Program-made: the position numbers and the translations under genes
Part shown: in pieces, positions 40,831 to 50,002 of the stretch
Numbering within the stretch: the first letter of the stretch is position 1
How the letters are laid out: the number at the start of each line of letters is the position of its first letter
Notes under the pieces: model-generated
Databases searched by the model: none
Told to the model about the DNA's origin: nothing
Seen by the model: only the letters and a program-made list of their open reading frames with translations
DNA from: Candidatus Rokuibacteriota bacterium
GTDB taxonomy: Bacteria > Methylomirabilota > Methylomirabilia > Rokubacteriales > CSP1-6
Assembly: GCA_003220685.1 (NCBI GenBank)
Contig: QHTE01000006.1
Location: forward strand, 72,845-136,844
Length of the DNA stretch: 64,000 nucleotides
Direction: 5' to 3'

Positions 40831-41943
40831 TCATCGAAGGAACTCGGTAAGCACGGCGACGATCCGCTCGGCCGCGTCGGGCACCGCGAGGGTGCGCGCG
40901 TGCTCGCCCATCTGCTTGAGCCGAGCTGGATCGGAGACGAGTGCTTGGACCTCGCGCACAAGCCGCTCGGCCGTGAGCGCCGACTGCGGGAGCACGACGG
41001 CGCCTCCGACCCGCTCCACGAGCCGCGCGTTCGCGGTCTGCTCGTCGCCGCTCGTGCCCGGGAGCGGAACGTAGAGGGCCGGGACGCCGAGCTGGCAGCA
41101 CTCGTTGACCGTCCCGGCTCCGGCCCGGGCGACTGCCAGCGACACCGCGGCGTAGATCTCGGCCAGCTCCGCCCCCACGTACGGCACGACGGTGTAGCGG
41201 CGAGCCTCGCTCGGGGACAGCTCGGCGCGCCGCCCCTCGAGCCACTGCCGGTCGCCGGTCGTCGGATTCTCGCCGCACTGGTGGATGATCTGCGCGTGGG
41301 CCAGCAGCGCCGGGAGCGCCTCGCCCACGACCCGGTTGATGCGGTGGGCGCCGAGGGCGCCGCCGGTGACGTACACGAGCGGCACGGCGGGGTCGAGCTG
41401 GAAGCGGGCGATCGCGCCCGAGCGCGAGCCGGCCCTCAGCTCGGGCCGGAGCGGATTGCCCGTGACGACCACACGCGACGCCGGAAAGCTCCCGGTCCGG
41501 TCGGGAAACGTGACCGCGATGCGCCGCGCGAACCGGGCGCCGATCCGATTGGCGAGCCCCGGAATCACCGTCTGCTCGTGGAGCACGATCGGCACGCGCA
41601 AGACCGCCGCCGCGACCATGACCGGGAGCGCGACGAAGCCGCCGGTGCCGAAGACAACCCTGGGACGGAGCGCGCGCAGGGCGCGCACGGCCCCGAGCAG
41701 GCCGAGCGGTACGTTCACTGCGAGGTCGCCGACGTTCTGCCAGGCCCAGTAGCGCCTGAGCTTTCCGGTGGAGATCGCGACGTACGGAATGCCCGCCGGC
41801 GGAACGCGCTGGGCTTCGATGCCGGAGCGCGAGCCGATCCAGGCGCAGGCGATCGAGCGCTCGCGAAGGACGGCCGCCACCGCAAGGCCGGGGCTCGTGT
41901 GTCCCCCCGTGCCGCCGCCCGCGATGACGACGTGGGCGGTCAA
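40831..41943 (-). CDS. murG: MurG, UDP-GlcNAc:undecaprenyl-PP-MurNAc-pentapeptide transferase
   Basis: MurG makes lipid II on the cytoplasmic face of the inner membrane. The 370-residue protein has HVVIAGGGTGGHTSPGLAVA, then VVFGTGGFVALPVMVAA, HEQTVIPGLANRIGA, TGNPLRPEL, VTGGALGAHRINR, and a C-terminal ARAGAGTVNECCQLGVPALYVPLPGTSGDEQTANA region split at its conserved PxxP loop. It starts at TTG 41943, overlapping the ddl stop as TTGA. Gene order ddl then murG on the minus strand suggests an isolated piece of a cell-wall cluster. Confidence 0.94.
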   Translation of the reverse strand: MTAHVVIAGGGTGGHTSPGLAVAAVLRERSIACAWIGSRSGIEAQRVPPAGIPYVAISTGKLRRYWAWQNVGDLAVNVPLGLLGAVRALRALRPRVVFGTGGFVALPVMVAAAVLRVPIVLHEQTVIPGLANRIGARFARRIAVTFPDRTGSFPASRVVVTGNPLRPELRAGSRSGAIARFQLDPAVPLVYVTGGALGAHRINRVVGEALPALLAHAQIIHQCGENPTTGDRQWLEGRRAELSPSEARRYTVVPYVGAELAEIYAAVSLAVARAGAGTVNECCQLGVPALYVPLPGTSGDEQTANARLVERVGGAVVLPQSALTAERLVREVQALVSDPARLKQMGEHARTLAVPDAAERIVAVLTEFLR

Positions 41944-43070
41944 CCGGTTCCCTTGCTCTGATGCCGCTCGAGGGCGAGCTCGATCAAGCGATCGACCAGA
42001 TCGGCGTAGGCGAGGCCCGAGGCCGCCCACATCTTGGCGTAGGCGCTGGTCGCCGTGAACCCCGGGATCGTGTTGATCTCGTTCACCAGCACCCGGTCGG
42101 TCGCACGCTCCACGAAGAAGTCGACGCGGGCCATGCCCGCGCAGTCGATGGCGCGGAAGGCCGCGACCGCGAGCTCCTGCAGGCGCCGGGTGACTTCGGG
42201 CGAGACGGGCGCGGGGATCGTGAGCCGCGACTGACCCTCGAGGTACTTGGTCGAATAGTCGTACCAGTCGGCGTCGAAGGTGATCTCGCCCGGCAGCGAG
42301 GCGATCGGCTCGTCGTTGCCGAGCACGCTGACCTCGATCTCGCGCGCGTTCACGCCGCGCTCGATGATGATTTTGCGGTCGTGCCGGGCGGCGAGATCGA
42401 TCGCGGCGGCGAGCGCGCCGGGGCTCGCCACCTTGCTGATCCCGACGCTCGAGCCGAGATTCACCGGCTTGACGAAGCACGGAAAGCCGACGGTCTCGGC
42501 GACGCGCGCCTCGACCCGATCCGGTGCCCGGCGCCACTCGTGGCGCGTGACGACGAGGTGCTCGACGATCGGCAGGCCGTGGGCCTGGAACACGGCCTTC
42601 ATCGTGGCCTTGTCCATGCCGACGGCGGAGGCGAGTACTCCGGCGCCCACGTAGGGGACGTCGGCGAGCTCGAAGAGCCCCTGGATCGTGCCGTCCTCGC
42701 CGTAGGGCCCGTGGAGCATGATCACGACGACATCAAGCCCCTGGCGGAGCTCGAGCGGGAGGCTTCCGGCGGGCTCCGTGCGTACGAGCCCCTCCACCGC
42801 GGCGCTCTCCGTCGATTCGGCGCGGTTGGCGAGCGCCTTCTTCACGGCGCCGTCGGCGTCGTTCGACGGCAGCGCGACGCGGGCTTCGGCGGCCAGGGCG
42901 CGCAGGGGCTCGCCGCCGACGACCCAGCGTCCGTTACGTGCGATGCCGATGGGCACGACCGTGTGACCGCGCTCCTCGAGGGCGGCGATGACGGAGGCCG
43001 CGGAGGCGAGCGATACCTCGTGCTCCCCGGAGCGCCCGCCGAAGACCACGCCCACGCGCAGGCGAGGCAT
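41940..43070 (-). CDS. ddl: D-alanine--D-alanine ligase
   Basis: Ddl joins two D-Ala for the peptidoglycan stem peptide. The 376-residue protein starts [21 protein letters not shown] and has [57 protein letters not shown] and the end [20 protein letters not shown]. An ATG three codons upstream (43079) lies within a TAGAAT -10-like hexamer (43083-43078), so I chose the second ATG, 7 nt from the hexamer; the mRNA may be leaderless. murG follows with a TTGA overlap. Confidence 0.94.
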   Translation of the reverse strand: MPRLRVGVVFGGRSGEHEVSLASAASVIAALEERGHTVVPIGIARNGRWVVGGEPLRALAAEARVALPSNDADGAVKKALANRAESTESAAVEGLVRTEPAGSLPLELRQGLDVVVIMLHGPYGEDGTIQGLFELADVPYVGAGVLASAVGMDKATMKAVFQAHGLPIVEHLVVTRHEWRRAPDRVEARVAETVGFPCFVKPVNLGSSVGISKVASPGALAAAIDLAARHDRKIIIERGVNAREIEVSVLGNDEPIASLPGEITFDADWYDYSTKYLEGQSRLTIPAPVSPEVTRRLQELAVAAFRAIDCAGMARVDFFVERATDRVLVNEINTIPGFTATSAYAKMWAASGLAYADLVDRLIELALERHQSKGTG

Positions 43071-43115
43071 ACGCGCCATTCTAGCAGCAGAGGCCCGGCG
43101 GCCCGCCGAACCCGA

Positions 43116-43562
43116 TCAGGTCGGTCCGGTCGCGATCAGGATGGCCTTGGCGATGAGGCCGACGAACTCCAAGGCGGGCGCCGTCCAGTAGCCGCGGAGG
43201 AGCCAAATGCCGAGGAAAACGCCTACATACGCGATGGTCAGGAACACGTAGTCAGGCGTGTCGCGCAGTGGTAGGACCGTCCGGAGGATGCCGGCGCCCA
43301 TCGCCCCGAAGAAGGCGATGACGCCGAGCGCGGCGGCGATAGCCATCGGCGTGAGCAATACGAACATGAACGAGGTGATGATGGCCTCGCCGCGGCCGAT
43401 CGGCGTCGAGAACCGCTCGCGGACCGCCGGCTGGTCGGCCAGACGCTCGAGCGCCTGCGCGACCTTTCCCCAGCTGATGAAGCCGGAATAGGAGAGGAGG
43501 AAGAGGACGCAGGCCCCGAGGAAGATCCAGTGGCGCCGCTTGAGGAGATTGAGCGGCCACAT
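43116..43562 (-). CDS. Small membrane protein of unknown function
   Basis: The protein has 148 residues with three or four hydrophobic segments (about 12-28, 62-90, 105-122 and a weak one at the end). A soluble loop ([21 protein letters not shown]) lies between the first two. I do not recognise the family. Its ATG is three bases after the rarA stop, so it is probably in the HAD-rarA transcript. Confidence 0.65.
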   Translation of the reverse strand: MWPLNLLKRRHWIFLGACVLFLLSYSGFISWGKVAQALERLADQPAVRERFSTPIGRGEAIITSFMFVLLTPMAIAAALGVIAFFGAMGAGILRTVLPLRDTPDYVFLTIAYVGVFLGIWLLRGYWTAPALEFVGLIAKAILIATGPT

Positions 43563-43565
43563 GGC

Positions 43566-44936
43566 CTATACCCTAGGGCGTCGGCGCTCTGAGCGCCAGC
43601 GTCTCCACTCGGCGAGCCGACGCCCGAGGTCGGCTTCGAGGCCCCGCTCGGTCGGGCGGTAGTACTGGCGTCCGCGAAGCGCCTCCGGCAGGTCGTCCTG
43701 GTCTACGCGCGCGTCCGGCGCGTCGTGCGCGTACTGGTAGCCGGCGCCGTAGCCGAGGTCCTTCATGAGTCGCGTCGGCGCGTTGCGGATGTGGAGCGGC
43801 ACGGGCTCGGCCGGCCGCTCGGCCACGTCCTCCTTCGCCTCGTTGTAGGCGACGTACACGGCGTTCGACTTCGGCGCGAGCGCCAGATAGAGCGTCGCCT
43901 GGGCGAGCGCCAGCTCGCCCTCGGGATCGCCGAGGAAGTCGTAGGCCTCCTTCGCCGCCAGGGTCAGCGAGAGCGCGCCGGGGTCGGCGTTGCCGACGTC
44001 CTCCGACGCGAAACGGACGAGCCGGCGCGCGATGTAGAGACGATCCTCGCCGGCCTCGAGCATCCGCGTGAGCCAGTAGAGCGCGGCGTCCGGGTCCGAG
44101 TCGCGCAGCGATTTGTGGAGCGCCGAGATCAGGTTGTAGTGCTCCTCGCCCGACTTGTCGTAGAGAAGCGTGCGCCGCTGCGCAGCCTCGCGGATCGACG
44201 CCTCGGTGACGCGCCGCGGCCCGCCGCCGGCCGGCGTCAGCGCGACGGCCACCTCGAGCACGTTCAGCGCGACCCGCGCGTCGCCGTTGGCGACGCGCGC
44301 GATCGAACGGAGCCCCTCGTCGGTGACCTCGGGACGCAGCGAGGCGAGGCCGCGCGCGCCGTCGGCGAGTGCCCGGCGCATGATCGCCAGCAGATCGGCG
44401 TCCTCGAGCGCTCTCAGAACGTAGACGCGGCAGCGCGACAGGAGCGCCGAGTTGACCTCGAACGACGGGTTCTCGGTCGTCGCGCCGACGAGGACGACCG
44501 TGCCCTTCTCGACGTGGGGCAGGAAGGCGTCCTGCTGGGCGCGATTGAATCGGTGGATCTCGTCCACGAAGAGGATCGTGCGGATCCCGCGGCGGGCCCG
44601 CTCGCGCGCGGCCTCGCCGATTACCTCGCGGATCTCCTTGACGCCGGAGAGGACCGCGGAGAACGCGACAAAGCGCGCGCCCGTCACGCTCGCCATCAAG
44701 GAGGCGAGCGTCGTCTTGCCCGAGCCCGGCGGGCCCCAGAGGATCATCGAGTGGAGCTCGCCGGCCTCGATCGCGGCGCGCAGCACACGGCCCGGTCCCA
44801 GCAGATGCTCCTGGCCGACGATCTCGTCGAGGACGCGCGGCCGCATCCGGTCGGCCAGGGGCGCCGGGGCTCCGCCAGGGGCGGCCGGCGGGTTCGACGC
44901 GCCCATGCCGCGATCGGGCTCGCCGAAGAGCTCCAC
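43566..44936 (-). CDS. rarA: Replication-associated recombination protein A (RarA/MgsA), AAA+ ATPase
   Basis: RarA acts at stalled replication forks with clamp-loader-like ATPase activity. The 456-residue protein has [21 protein letters not shown], Walker [14 protein letters not shown], Walker [21 protein letters not shown], sensor 1 [20 protein letters not shown] and the C-terminal MgsA region ([21 protein letters not shown] split by the loop, then [21 protein letters not shown]). It starts with GTG one base after the stop of the HAD gene. Confidence 0.94.
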   Translation of the reverse strand: MELFGEPDRGMGASNPPAAPGGAPAPLADRMRPRVLDEIVGQEHLLGPGRVLRAAIEAGELHSMILWGPPGSGKTTLASLMASVTGARFVAFSAVLSGVKEIREVIGEAARERARRGIRTILFVDEIHRFNRAQQDAFLPHVEKGTVVLVGATTENPSFEVNSALLSRCRVYVLRALEDADLLAIMRRALADGARGLASLRPEVTDEGLRSIARVANGDARVALNVLEVAVALTPAGGGPRRVTEASIREAAQRRTLLYDKSGEEHYNLISALHKSLRDSDPDAALYWLTRMLEAGEDRLYIARRLVRFASEDVGNADPGALSLTLAAKEAYDFLGDPEGELALAQATLYLALAPKSNAVYVAYNEAKEDVAERPAEPVPLHIRNAPTRLMKDLGYGAGYQYAHDAPDARVDQDDLPEALRGRQYYRPTERGLEADLGRRLAEWRRWRSERRRPRV

Positions 44937-44937
44937 C

Positions 44938-45603
44938 TCAGCGCCGCCCGTTGCGTCGAAGCGCGAGCCAGGCGGGGAGGAGCGCGAGGTCGGCCAGGTG
45001 GACGATCGGAGTCACCTTCCAGCGGTCGAGATCCTCCTGTCGGGCCCGGTAGGCGATGAACGAGACACCGGCCTTGGCCGCGGCGACCCCGTCGACCCAC
45101 GAATCGCCCACCACGACCGCGTCGCGCGGATCGCCCGCCCCCTCAGCCCGCTTGCCGAAGTGCTCCAAGATCACCCGCCATCCGTCGGGATCGGGTTTGA
45201 GCGCGCGCATGTCGTCGCGCGTGACCACCAGGTCGAGCTCGTCGGCCAGACCCAGACGCGCGAGCGCCGGGACGGTGAGCTCGCGGGCGTTGTTGGTCCA
45301 GATCGCCGTCGCGAACCCGCCGCGCCGGGCTCCCACGACGGCCGCGAGGGCGCCCGGCTCGAGCGTGGCGACCTCCATCGCCCGGCGCTCGTGGTCGAGC
45401 GCCACTTCCCAGACGTCGGGCTCGAGCGCCGGCGCGTGCGTCTGGCAGTGCGAGATCAGCTCGCCAACACGGTAGCGTTCCTTCCGCGTCGGTAGGGGGC
45501 CGTGCGTCCGCTCGATGAGTGCTCGCATGTCGACGGCCATGGCCCTGAGATCGAGGGGCGTCTGGATGAGGGTGTGATCGAGATCGAAGACGCAGAGAGC
45601 CAC
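44938..45603 (-). CDS. HAD family hydrolase
   Basis: The 221-residue protein has HAD motif I ([10 protein letters not shown]), motif II (IWTNNA), motif III K (ALKPDPDGW) and motif IV ([16 protein letters not shown]). The cap is helical, as in phosphoglycolate phosphatase or beta-phosphoglucomutase types. The substrate is unknown. It starts at GTG 45603 and is divergent from the TPR gene at 45645. Confidence 0.85.
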   Translation of the reverse strand: MALCVFDLDHTLIQTPLDLRAMAVDMRALIERTHGPLPTRKERYRVGELISHCQTHAPALEPDVWEVALDHERRAMEVATLEPGALAAVVGARRGGFATAIWTNNARELTVPALARLGLADELDLVVTRDDMRALKPDPDGWRVILEHFGKRAEGAGDPRDAVVVGDSWVDGVAAAKAGVSFIAYRARQEDLDRWKVTPIVHLADLALLPAWLALRRNGRR

Positions 45604-45644
45604 GCCGAGACCGTATCACAGGCGTGCTACCATGGGCTGTCATC

Positions 45645-47027
45645 ATGACGCGCCGCCTGCTTTCTATTTCGGCGTTGGCGTCGATCCTACTGGCTGGCCT
45701 TCCCGCTTCGCCCGCGCTCGCCCTCGACGAGGCCGACCGGCTGTGGCTGGTGGGCGAGCGGGCGTTCGCCGACGGCCTGCATCCGATCGCGCGCCGGGCC
45801 CTGGACCGGTTCGTCGTCGAGTACCCGAACGACACCCGGATCGCCCCGGCCATGCTGCTCCTGGGCCGGTCGCGGCTCGCGCTCGGCGAGCCGGAGAAAT
45901 CGCTCGACGCGTTCCGTCGTCTGCGCGCGATCGCGACCTTGCCGGCGCAGCAGCTCGAGGGGCGCTTCTGGGAAGCCGAGTCGCTCTACCGCCTCAAGCA
46001 GTTCGCGGCGGCGCGTGCCGCCTACGACGACGTGATCGGAAAGGACGCGGCGTCCCCGCTGGCGCCCGAGGCCCTGTACGGACTAGGGCTCTGCGAGCTC
46101 GAGCTACGGCGGCCGGAGCCGGCGATCAAGGCCTTTCGCGATCTGCTCACGTCCTGGCCGGAGCACGCGACCGCGGCGCCGGCGACCTTCTATCAGGCGC
46201 AAACCCTCGTCGATCTCAAACGTTACGGCGAGGCGGTGCCGCTGCTCAAAGAGTTCGCGACGAAGTATCCCAAGAGCAAGCTCGTGCCCGACGCACAGTA
46301 CCTGCTGGGATCAGCGCGCCTGGCCGCGGGCGAGCGCGACGCCGGCGTCGCCGAGCTCCAGGCGTTCGCCGCCGCGTATCCCGGGCATCCGCAGGCAGCC
46401 GCGGCGCGCCGGAAAGCCACCGAGTCGATCGCCAAGTCCGGCACGCCGAGCCAGCAACAAAGCGCGTATACGCAGCTGACGCAGCCGTCGGCGACGGCCG
46501 AATCGCTCTACGACGCCGGCGTGATCGCGGGCAAGGCGGGCAAGATCAAGGACCAGCAGACGGCCTGGGCCCGTCTTCGCAAGGAACACCCCAATCATCC
46601 GCTCGCTCATCAGGCGGCGTACGACCTCGCGGAAGCTGCCTTCAAGCGAAAGGAGTGGGGACAGGCGGCGGGACAGGCCAAGGCGGCGGCCGCGAGCGAC
46701 GACGACGGACTTCGCGCCCGCGCGCTCCTGCTCGGGGGCGAGTCGGAGCTCAAGCTCAGCCGCTTCAAGGAAGCCGCGAAGTCGTTCGAGGCCGTCGGCG
46801 GCGTGAAAACCCTCGAGCCGGGCGATCGCTATCGCGCCCTCGCCGGGCTGGGCCTGGCCAGGGAGCAGCTCGGCGAGATCCGCGCCGCGCTCGCCGCCTA
46901 CGACGCCGTCGCCAGCAAGAGCCCGGATGCCACCTTGCGCAACTGGGCGCGTGACCGGGCGGCGGCGGTGAGATCGCAGCCGAGCCAGCCCGCCAAGCCC
47001 GCCGGCGCGGGCGAGAAGAAGTCGTGA
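45645..47027 (+). CDS. Exported tetratricopeptide repeat protein (YbgF/BamD-like repeats)
   Basis: The 460-residue protein begins MTRRLLSISALASILLAG and is cleaved after PALAL. The mature part is a chain of TPR units, for example DGLHPIARRALDRFVVEYPN, PEKSLDAFRRLRAIA and YGEAVPLLKEFATKYPKSKL, with a low-complexity SQQQSAYTQLTQPSATAES break. Such periplasmic TPR proteins bind other envelope proteins. A TGCTACCAT extended -10-like element (45625-45633) lies 11 nt upstream. Its stop overlaps the next TPR gene (GTGA). Confidence 0.82.
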   Translation: MTRRLLSISALASILLAGLPASPALALDEADRLWLVGERAFADGLHPIARRALDRFVVEYPNDTRIAPAMLLLGRSRLALGEPEKSLDAFRRLRAIATLPAQQLEGRFWEAESLYRLKQFAAARAAYDDVIGKDAASPLAPEALYGLGLCELELRRPEPAIKAFRDLLTSWPEHATAAPATFYQAQTLVDLKRYGEAVPLLKEFATKYPKSKLVPDAQYLLGSARLAAGERDAGVAELQAFAAAYPGHPQAAAARRKATESIAKSGTPSQQQSAYTQLTQPSATAESLYDAGVIAGKAGKIKDQQTAWARLRKEHPNHPLAHQAAYDLAEAAFKRKEWGQAAGQAKAAAASDDDGLRARALLLGGESELKLSRFKEAAKSFEAVGGVKTLEPGDRYRALAGLGLAREQLGEIRAALAAYDAVASKSPDATLRNWARDRAAAVRSQPSQPAKPAGAGEKKS

Positions 47028-50002
47028 CGCGTCGGATTTCAGCGCTCGTGGTGCTCGCCGCGCTCGTCGCGTCGCCGGGAACGGCGCGCGCGGCGACGGT
47101 GCTGCCCGCGACGCCTCCGCCGCCGGATCTCTCCGCGCTCGTGCCGTTCGCCGAAGCGCCGATCGAGAAGCCATCGATCACGGTCGCCGACCTGCCGCTG
47201 CCGCCGTCGCCTTCGGACTTGCCGGCGCTGCCGCTGGCGGCGATCGTCGTGCCGGCCGCCGCCAAACCGACCGCGCCCATTGCTCAAACCGGCACGCTCG
47301 CGTGCGTCGGCGCCGCATTCGGCATCGCGTCGAAGGCGCTCGAGTGCGGCCGCTCCCACTACGCCAAGGGCGAGTACGACGACGCCGTGCAGGACCTCGA
47401 GGCGGCCGTCCGCCGCGGCAAGGAGCGCGACCTCCTGACCGAGGCGCGTTACTGGCTCGCCGAGACCTACTACCGGCTCGATCGGTTCCAGCAGGCCGAC
47501 GGACTCTTCCGCCAGCTCGCCCGCGGGCCGAAGACCGCGGATTTCTCGGTGTGGAGCCTCCACTCGAGCGGCTGGACCGCGCTGAGGCTCAACGACATGA
47601 CCCGCGCGCGCGACACGTTCGCGCAGTTTCAGTCGGCGACCCCGGCCGAGCTCGAGGCCTGGGCGCGCCACGGCCTGGGGCTCGCCAACTACGCGCTCGG
47701 GCGCCACGACGACGCGGTGGCCGCGTGGACGGCGCTCGCCTCTCGCGCGCCGGCTTCGCTGGCCCGCGACGTCTTGTTCTGGCTCGGGGACGCGCTCGGA
47801 CGCTTGGGGCAGTACGACCGGTCCATCACCACACTCACCACGTTCGTCAGGGGCGGTCCGCACCCGCTGCTCGACTCGGGCCGGGCGCGCCTGGGCTGGT
47901 GGAGCCTCGCGGCCGAGCGCTATGCGGAGAGCGTCGCAGCGTTTCGCTCGTACATCACGTCGCCGCATGGCACCGGGCCGGAGCGGCCCTGGGTCGAAGC
48001 GGGCCTGGCCCTCGCGCTCTTCCCGTCCGATCCCGATGCCGCGCGGGGCATGCTGCGCGGTCTCGAAGGGCGGCGCTCGCCGCTGGTGGTGCCGCTGCAG
48101 ATCCGGCTGACGCGCGCGATGGTCGAGGCGAAGAAGCCCGCCGAGATCCCGGCGCTCACGCAGGAGCTCCTGGGGGCGACGCTCACGAACGCGATCCGTG
48201 CCCACGTCCTCCTGCTCAAGGGCGAAGGCTATCGCCTCGCCGGGAACCGCGACGACGCGCGAACGCAGTACGAGCTTTCGCAGCGCATGGAGCCGTCCAG
48301 CCCGACGGGCTGGTACGCGGCGTACCGTCTGGCCCAGTCGAACTTCGAGCTGCGCGAGTACGCCCAGGCGGCGCGCGACCTCTCCGCGGTCGTCTCGGCG
48401 GCGCCGTCGCCCGACGCGCGGGTCGCGGCGCTCCTGCTGCGGGGCGAGGCCGCGTACTACGCCGGCGATCACGTGACGGCGGCGGCCGCGTTCCGCCGTG
48501 TGCTCACCGACGTTCCGGGCCACGCTCAGGCGCCGGCCGCGCGGCTCGGACTCGCGTGGTCCCTGATGCGCCACGACCGACTCGAAGACGCGCGCCGGGA
48601 ATTCCTCGAGTTCGCGCAGGCGCTCCCCGGCGACCCGCGCGCGCCCGACGCGCTCGAGCTCGCCTCCGAGCTGGCGCTCCGTCGAGACGCCGATCGCGAG
48701 GAAGCCCGCCAGCTGCTCGACCGCGTCATCAACACGTTTCCGAGCGCGCCGCGTACGGACTTCGCCCGGCTGAATCGCGCGATCCTGATGCTGAGAATGG
48801 GCGACGCGGCCGGTGCGGAAGCGCCGCTACGCGACTGGATCCGGCGCGCGCCGTTTCCGCCGCTCGTCGGCCGGGCGCAGGCCGCACTCGGCGCGGCGCT
48901 CCTCGCCGCCGGGCGGCCGACCGAGGCGGGCACGGCCTTCAAGCGCGCACAGGCCGAGGGCGTCGGCCCGCTGGCCCAGCTCGGGCTCGGCGCCACCGCG
49001 CTCGCGGAGGGGCAGTGGGCCCAGGCCTCGAGCCGGCTCACCGAGGCGCGCGACGGCGGCACGGCTGAGGTGGGGGCGGTCGCGGGCTATGGGCTCGCCG
49101 TGGTCGCCTTCCAGCGCGGCGACGTGAAAGAGTTCAAGCAGCCGGCCCAGGCGGCCCTGGCGCAGGCACCCAAGGCGCGCTCGGCTCCGCGCCTGCTCTA
49201 CGCCCTGACGGCCATCGCGGTCGACGAGAAGGACTGGCCCGGCGCGCTGGCGACCGCGAAGCGGCTCACCAGCGAGTTCCCGTCCGACGAAGCGGCGGAC
49301 GACGCGCTCGAGCGCGTTGGCGCCGGCGCCGCGGCGAGCGGCGCGTGGCCAACCGTGATCGAGGCCTACGGCCTCATGGAGAAGCTCTATCCGAAGAGTC
49401 CGTTCCTCGAGCCCGCCCGGGTGACGGTCGCCGAGGCACAGGTGGAAACCGGCAAGCCCGACGCGGCTCGGCCCGCGCTCGGGCAATTCGTGGCGGCCTC
49501 GCCGACCGACCCGCGCGCGCCGCGCGCGTGGGGCGCGCTGGCCCGCGTCCGCGACGCGGCGGGCGATCGCGCCGGCGCGCTCGAAGCCTACACGCGCGCC
49601 ATGAAGGACACGACCGCCTCGGACCTGCGGCCCGAGATGGCGCTCGGCTACGCGCGCGTGCTCACGCAGGAAAAGCGCGGCGCGGAAGCCCGCAAGCTGC
49701 TCGAGGGTCTGCTTCGAAGCGACGACAAGAGCGTGGTCGCGTCGGCCGCCGCCGGCATCGGTGACGCATATCAGGGGGAGGGCGAGAACCTCGCCGCCGC
49801 CGAATACTTCATGACGGCGGCGTACGTCGCGCCCGACTCGCCCGCGGGACGCAGCGGGCTCCTCGGCGCCGGGGCCTGCTTCACGGCGCTCAAGCAGAAC
49901 GACTCGGCGGAGATCGTCTACCGCAAGCTCCTCGCCCAGAAAGACGCGCCCGCCGACGTGCTCGAGAAGGCCCGCAAGGGACTGAAAGACATCGGGCGGT
50001 GA
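47024..50002 (+). CDS. Large exported tetratricopeptide repeat protein
   Basis: The 992-residue protein has a GTG start, a signal peptide (MTRRISALVVLAALVASPG, cleavage after ARA) and a Pro-rich segment to about residue 80. About 20 TPR-like helical pairs follow, such as YAKGEYDDAVQDLEAAVRRG, ALGRHDDAVAAWTALASRAP and LDRVINTFPSAPRTDFARLN. It is probably a periplasmic scaffold. It overlaps both neighbours by GTGA, tying it to the shorter TPR protein and to a tungsten oxidoreductase, an association I do not know from characterised systems. Confidence 0.82.
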   Translation: MTRRISALVVLAALVASPGTARAATVLPATPPPPDLSALVPFAEAPIEKPSITVADLPLPPSPSDLPALPLAAIVVPAAAKPTAPIAQTGTLACVGAAFGIASKALECGRSHYAKGEYDDAVQDLEAAVRRGKERDLLTEARYWLAETYYRLDRFQQADGLFRQLARGPKTADFSVWSLHSSGWTALRLNDMTRARDTFAQFQSATPAELEAWARHGLGLANYALGRHDDAVAAWTALASRAPASLARDVLFWLGDALGRLGQYDRSITTLTTFVRGGPHPLLDSGRARLGWWSLAAERYAESVAAFRSYITSPHGTGPERPWVEAGLALALFPSDPDAARGMLRGLEGRRSPLVVPLQIRLTRAMVEAKKPAEIPALTQELLGATLTNAIRAHVLLLKGEGYRLAGNRDDARTQYELSQRMEPSSPTGWYAAYRLAQSNFELREYAQAARDLSAVVSAAPSPDARVAALLLRGEAAYYAGDHVTAAAAFRRVLTDVPGHAQAPAARLGLAWSLMRHDRLEDARREFLEFAQALPGDPRAPDALELASELALRRDADREEARQLLDRVINTFPSAPRTDFARLNRAILMLRMGDAAGAEAPLRDWIRRAPFPPLVGRAQAALGAALLAAGRPTEAGTAFKRAQAEGVGPLAQLGLGATALAEGQWAQASSRLTEARDGGTAEVGAVAGYGLAVVAFQRGDVKEFKQPAQAALAQAPKARSAPRLLYALTAIAVDEKDWPGALATAKRLTSEFPSDEAADDALERVGAGAAASGAWPTVIEAYGLMEKLYPKSPFLEPARVTVAEAQVETGKPDAARPALGQFVAASPTDPRAPRAWGALARVRDAAGDRAGALEAYTRAMKDTTASDLRPEMALGYARVLTQEKRGAEARKLLEGLLRSDDKSVVASAAAGIGDAYQGEGENLAAAEYFMTAAYVAPDSPAGRSGLLGAGACFTALKQNDSAEIVYRKLLAQKDAPADVLEKARKGLKDIGR

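Noticed and set aside
43563..43575. TAGGGT 7 nt before the 43562 start as another leaderless -10
   Set aside because: It overlaps the rarA stop in a tightly packed operon, so an internal promoter there is not supported.
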